The position numbers were made by a program, and so were the translations under genes. A DNA stretch of 8,498 nt from Clostridia bacterium (lineage in GTDB: Bacteria > Bacillota > Clostridia > Oscillospirales > CAG-272), in contig JAFQAM010000245.1 in NCBI GenBank assembly GCA_017416885.1, positions 1-8,498 on the forward strand, read 5' to 3'. Every line of letters starts with the position of its first letter. Position 1 is the stretch's first letter. Below, piece after piece: positions 6,461 to 8,498 of the stretch. Below the pieces are notes generated by a model, which saw only the letters and a list, made by a program, of their open reading frames with translations, was not told the origin of the DNA and did not search any database.

Positions 6461-6497
6461 TATAAATTTTCTGCGAAAATTCATAGCCCGGTTTTTG

Positions 6498-6810
6498 CTA
6501 TTGTTTGTTTTTTGATGTGTTGACGGAAGCAACGAGCATACGACGGAGTTCGCCGCACAAATGTAATAATTCTTTTGTTTCCTCTTTAGACATAATATTG
6601 GCATTTATAAATAATTCAAGCCAATATTCAGTTTCATAGCATTCTTTAAGTGCAATTTGAAGCTTAGATATAAAATCAGCTTTACTTTGAGCATAGTTTG
6701 CCTCGCGAATATTAGCTCCTATTGATGTAGCCGAGCGCTCAAATTGATTTTTTAGCGAATAGTGTCCATTTACCTTGTCAGAATATATAAGCGATTTTAC
6801 TTTCTTTCAT
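6498..6810 (-). pseudogene. Broken four-helix-bundle (23S rRNA intervening-sequence-type) protein gene
   Basis: The minus strand starts ATG at 6810 with GGAG six bases upstream and reads MKESKIAYIF, then a TGA at 6778-6780. One base out of frame, from 6779 to the TAG at 6498-6500, a continuous 93-codon frame reads DKVNGHYSLKNQF, then RSATSIGANIREA, then SKADFISKLQIALKECYETE, ending VNTSKNKQ. The RS-x-SIGANI-x-EA and K-x-DFI-x-K-x-x-I-x-x-KE signatures are diagnostic of the four-helix-bundle family (TIGR02436-like). Family members run about 115-125 residues. Here the first helix is largely missing and a frameshift separates the start from the rest, so the gene looks inactivated. The family often lies in variable regions; its function is unsettled. 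A sequencing error could explain the frameshift but not the missing helix. Confidence 0.8.
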
Positions 6811-6834
6811 ACAAAACTCCGTGAATATAATTAA

Positions 6835-7038
6835 ATCGTGCGGTAAAATACCGCACGATGAAGTCCCTAACGGGATGAATTCCACTAAGGGGGGATTAAG
6901 TCGAAGCGTTGCTTCGGTTGAATGAAATCCCCCCCATTATCGCCGCAGCGATTTCATCCTCAAAGAGGATTTCATCTGCGTGGCAGATTTATTCCACCTG
7001 TCAAGGTGGATTTCATTGCATTTGCCAATGGCAAATGC
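6835..7038. repeat. Mini-hairpin array 3 (about nine stem-loops) downstream of guaA
   Basis: The hairpins in order are: ATCGTGCGGTA/TACCGCACGAT (6835-6859), TCCC/GGGA (6864-6875), AATTCC/GGGATT (6878-6897), CGAAGC-GTT-GCTTCG (6902-6916), ATCGC/GCGAT (6939-6952), ATCCTC-AAA-GAGGAT (6956-6970), ATCTGC/GCAGAT (6974-6988), TCCACCT/AGGTGGA (6993-7010) and GCATTTGCC-AAT-GGCAAATGC (7018-7038). The linker GATTTCAT appears exactly at 6950, 6968 and 7009, with the variant GATTTATT at 6986. The left half carries the reverse sense (TGAAG, TGAAT, TGAAAT). GGGGGGATT (6889-6897) can alternatively pair with AATCCCCCC (6926-6934). The last hairpin abuts the guaA stop codon; no U-run follows it. Confidence 0.85.
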
Positions 7039-8040
7039 TTATTCCCACTCGATAGTGCCAACAGGCTTTGGTGTGAGGTCGTAGAGAACACGGTTGATGC
7101 CTTCAACCTCGGATGTGATTCTTTGTGTGATTTTATGGAGCACGCTATATGGGATTTCCTCAATTGTGGCGGTGATTGCCTTCTTTGTATTTACGGCGCG
7201 GATAATAGCGGGCCAGCCCTCGTATCTTGCGTCGTCCTTAACGCCTACGCTCTTTATGTCGGGAACAACAACGAAGAATTGCCATACTGTTTTAGCAAGA
7301 CCGCAATTGTCAAATTCCTCGCGGAGAATAGCATCAGCCTCGCGAAGCGCGTGGAGTCTGTCTCTTGTAATAGCGCCAAGACAACGAACGCCAAGACCCG
7401 GTCCCGGGAATGGCTGACGGTAAACCATAGAATGCGGTAAGCCGAGCGCTTCACCAACAACTCTTACCTCATCTTTATATAAAAGACGAAGCGGCTCAAC
7501 AAGCTCAAATTTAAGGTCATCGGGAAGACCGCCCACATTGTGGTGAGATTTTACAGCCTTTTTGCCCTCGCCTTGCTCAATGCTCTCTAAGATGTCGGGA
7601 TAAATTGTGCCTTGGGCTAAATATTCAACGCCTTCTAATTTTCTTGCTTCCTCGGCAAATACCTCAATGAACTCCTTGCCGATAATTTTTCTCTTGCTTT
7701 CAGGATCGCTTACACCCTTTAAAAGATCAAGGAAACGGTCGGTTGCATCAATATAAATAAGATTTTCGCCAAGCATCTTGCCGAAAATTTCGCAAACGCC
7801 TTCGCTTTCATTCTTTCTCATTAAGCCGTGGTTAACATGCACACAGTAAAGCTGCTTGCCAATAGCCTTGCTTAAAAGAGCCGCCAAAACTGATGAGTCA
7901 ACACCGCCTGAAAGGGCTAAAAGAACCTTTTTGTCCCCAACCTGCGCTTTAATTTCCTTGATTTGCTCATTGATGAACGCTTCTGCCAATTCCTTGGTTT
8001 TGATTTCCTGCATGTCCTTGCTTCTTAGTACCTGTTGCAT
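7039..8040 (-). CDS. guaA: GMP synthase, ATP-pyrophosphatase/dimerisation subunit lacking the amidotransferase domain
   Basis: This enzyme makes GMP from XMP, ATP and ammonia or glutamine nitrogen, the last step of de novo guanine nucleotide synthesis in the cytoplasm. The 333-aa chain has the PP-loop LSGGVDSSV (43-51), LAQGTIYPDILES (141-153), KSHHNVGGLPDDL (164-176), the Pro/Gly-rich QPFPGPGLGVRCLG (209-222) and the IEWE C-terminus (330-333). Canonical bacterial GuaA has about 510-525 residues, with a roughly 190-residue class-I glutamine amidotransferase domain first. Here the chain begins just before the PP-loop domain, like the archaeal GuaAb subunit. The start is sound: CGGAGGA lies six bases upstream and non-coding leader precedes it. 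It therefore needs a separate amidotransferase, encoded outside this window, or uses free ammonia. No purine riboswitch is seen in the leader. Confidence 0.95.
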   Translation of the reverse strand: MQQVLRSKDMQEIKTKELAEAFINEQIKEIKAQVGDKKVLLALSGGVDSSVLAALLSKAIGKQLYCVHVNHGLMRKNESEGVCEIFGKMLGENLIYIDATDRFLDLLKGVSDPESKRKIIGKEFIEVFAEEARKLEGVEYLAQGTIYPDILESIEQGEGKKAVKSHHNVGGLPDDLKFELVEPLRLLYKDEVRVVGEALGLPHSMVYRQPFPGPGLGVRCLGAITRDRLHALREADAILREEFDNCGLAKTVWQFFVVVPDIKSVGVKDDARYEGWPAIIRAVNTKKAITATIEEIPYSVLHKITQRITSEVEGINRVLYDLTPKPVGTIEWE

Positions 8041-8064
8041 AATTTATCCTCCGTTATTTTAATA

Positions 8065-8164
8065 CACCTTCGGTGATGACATACAATGCAAGCATTGGAT
8101 GCCATACAGCTTCGCTGATTACATTCACGCATACGCGTGATTACATACAATTGCGATGCAATTG
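8065..8164 (-). repeat. Mini-hairpin array 4 in the guaA leader
   Basis: Five hairpins lie between the predicted transcription start and the ribosome site: CACC-TTC-GGTG (8065-8075), CAATGC-AA-GCATTG (8084-8097), CAGC-TTC-GCTG (8107-8117), TCACGC-ATAC-GCGTGA (8125-8140) and CAATTGC-GAT-GCAATTG (8148-8164). Linkers on the plus strand are GATGACATAC, GATGCCATAC, GATTACATTC and GATTACATAC. Centre-to-centre spacing is about 20.5, 21.5, 20.5 and 23.5 bp. The array would be transcribed as the 5' leader of guaA mRNA. Confidence 0.85.
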
Positions 8165-8182
8165 ATTATATAAGTTACAATC

Positions 8183-8211
8183 ATTTTAACACATCATTTT
8201 ATCAATATCAA
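8183..8211 (-). promoter_or_regulatory. Sigma-A promoter of guaA
   Basis: On the minus strand, TTGATA (8206-8211), a 17-bp spacer and TAAAAT (8183-8188) with an extended -10 TG form a good promoter. The start is predicted near 8176, giving a leader of about 136 bases that contains hairpin array 4. A second TATAAT-like box nearer the array (about 8165-8170) lacks a matching -35. Confidence 0.65.
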
Positions 8212-8291
8212 TAAATTTTTTTAAGATTTTTGCGATTTTTTCTATTGTACAAAATGTGCTAAAAAAATTAATAAAAAAATGTGCAAAATGC

Positions 8292-8328
8292 AAATAAAAC
8301 AGGGCAATCCGTAATCGGAATTGCCCTG
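8292..8328 (-). terminator. Terminator ending the structured RNA upstream of guaA
   Basis: On the minus strand, CAGGGCAAT (8328-8320) pairs with ATTGCCCTG (8308-8300). After one bulged T, CCG pairs with CGG around an ATTA loop, and TTTTATTT follows. It separates the structured RNA from the guaA promoter. Confidence 0.85.
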
Positions 8329-8498
8329 CGTACCGTTATTTATGCCACAGTAGGCTTGAACCAACAAGCATTGGAAACCAAATCAGTGGCTATTTTAACA
8401 GTTTAATCATTGCCTTACGGCAGTAAGCCTGCTTCTTAAACTATCAAACTATCTCACCGATTTGGCTTCGAATGTGCTTCGCAGTTTTAGACGAGAAA
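8292..8498 (-). ncRNA. Structured RNA of unknown family, terminator-ended (5' end outside the window)
   Basis: No reading frame fits this stretch, but the minus strand has nested long-range pairing. CCAAATCGGTG (8465-8455) pairs along 11 bp, with one G-U, to CACTGATTTGG (8388-8378). Inside it, TTTGATAGTTTAA (8448-8436) pairs along 13 bp, with two G-U pairs, to TTAAACTGTTAAA (8406-8394). The apex can form TGCC-GTAA-GGCA. A competing fold closes GCCAC (8390-8386) on GTGGC (8348-8344) and contains TTGG/CCAA and GCTTG/CAAGC hairpins. A long irregular rod with a terminator suggests a 6S-like RNA or a cis-regulatory leader. I see no tmRNA tag frame, SRP core, RNase P or T-box signature, and I cannot assign a family. 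Confidence 0.45.

Larger units (their letters stand above)
6353..6486. repeat. MITE-like element: direct repeats, terminal inverted repeats, hairpin core
   Basis: TTTTCGCAGA (6362-6371) and TCTGCGAAAA (6470-6479) are exact inverted repeats 118 bp apart end to end. They enclose array 2 and its terminator hairpin. The 7-mer TTCATAG flanks them at 6353-6359 and 6480-6486, separated from the left arm by two bases and touching the right arm. This resembles a small non-autonomous insertion with target duplication. TTCATAG is also similar to the linker motif of the arrays, so it may instead be an outer unit of the same array. Confidence 0.5.

Noticed and set aside
7018..7038. Intrinsic terminator directly after guaA
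   Set aside because: The 9-bp hairpin abutting the stop is followed on the minus strand by AATGAAATCC, with no U-run.
6922..7440. 172-codon plus-strand frame antisense to guaA
   Set aside because: It begins in hairpin array 3 and runs antisense to a well-conserved guaA; its composition comes from the guaA codons.
6835..8164. CRISPR array interpretation of the hairpin arrays
   Set aside because: Linkers are only 7-10 bases, the variable parts are self-complementary and 8-25 bases long, and no Cas gene is present.
8041..8211. Purine riboswitch in the guaA leader
   Set aside because: The conserved core and pairing loops of the purine riboswitch are absent; the leader is filled by unrelated short hairpins.
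8340..8498. tRNA, tmRNA, SRP RNA, RNase P or T-box
   Set aside because: There is no CCA end or cloverleaf, no tag-coding frame, no GGTCAGG-type SRP core, no RNase P signature and no T-box GGTGG sequence. GGTTCAAG resembles a T-loop only by chance.

Overview
The window looks like chromosomal DNA from a low-GC Gram-positive bacterium, most likely a member of the Clostridia. The signs are AT-rich intergenic DNA, strong AGGAGG-type ribosome sites, consensus sigma-A promoters, U-tract terminators, and the gene set: an RsgI-type anti-sigma factor, a MATE transporter, a Clostridial-style small HNH protein and a four-helix-bundle protein. The assignment is inferred from these features, not from a marker gene.

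Left half (1-5284), all on the plus strand. The window opens with what is probably the last codons of a sigma factor gene. A membrane-anchored RsgI-like anti-sigma factor and a terminator follow. Next is a separately promoted 605-aa AAA/ABC-type ATPase with a C-terminal helix-turn-helix-like tail, ending in a palindromic terminator. A 103-aa HNH endonuclease-like protein and a MATE-family efflux transporter come after it, and the MATE gene ends in a strong terminator. The ATPase plus HNH pair recalls two-gene defence modules, but the terminator between them argues against a simple operon.

Right half (5285-8498), mostly on the minus strand. In transcription order it reads: a terminator-ended structured RNA (8498-8292); the guaA promoter and a leader full of small hairpins; a GMP synthase that has only the ATP-pyrophosphatase and dimerisation domains and no glutamine amidotransferase domain; a large hairpin array; a broken four-helix-bundle gene; another hairpin array around a terminator; and an orphan 128-aa gene behind a perfect consensus promoter. 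A further strong minus-strand promoter (5803-5831) faces a region with no clear gene. That same region holds, on the plus strand, the decayed 3' end of a second guaA-like gene.

The most unusual content is a set of four arrays of tiny hairpins (5323-5432, 6379-6460, 6835-7038, 8065-8164), one in each larger gap of the right half. Within an array the stems all differ while the short linkers are nearly identical: GTTATGA in one, GATTTCAT in another, GATTACATAC in a third, and a looser TCATA-GAT pattern in the first. This stem-variable, linker-constant layout is not a CRISPR array, a standard attenuator or an ordinary REP element that I recognise. It is the best candidate here for something undescribed.
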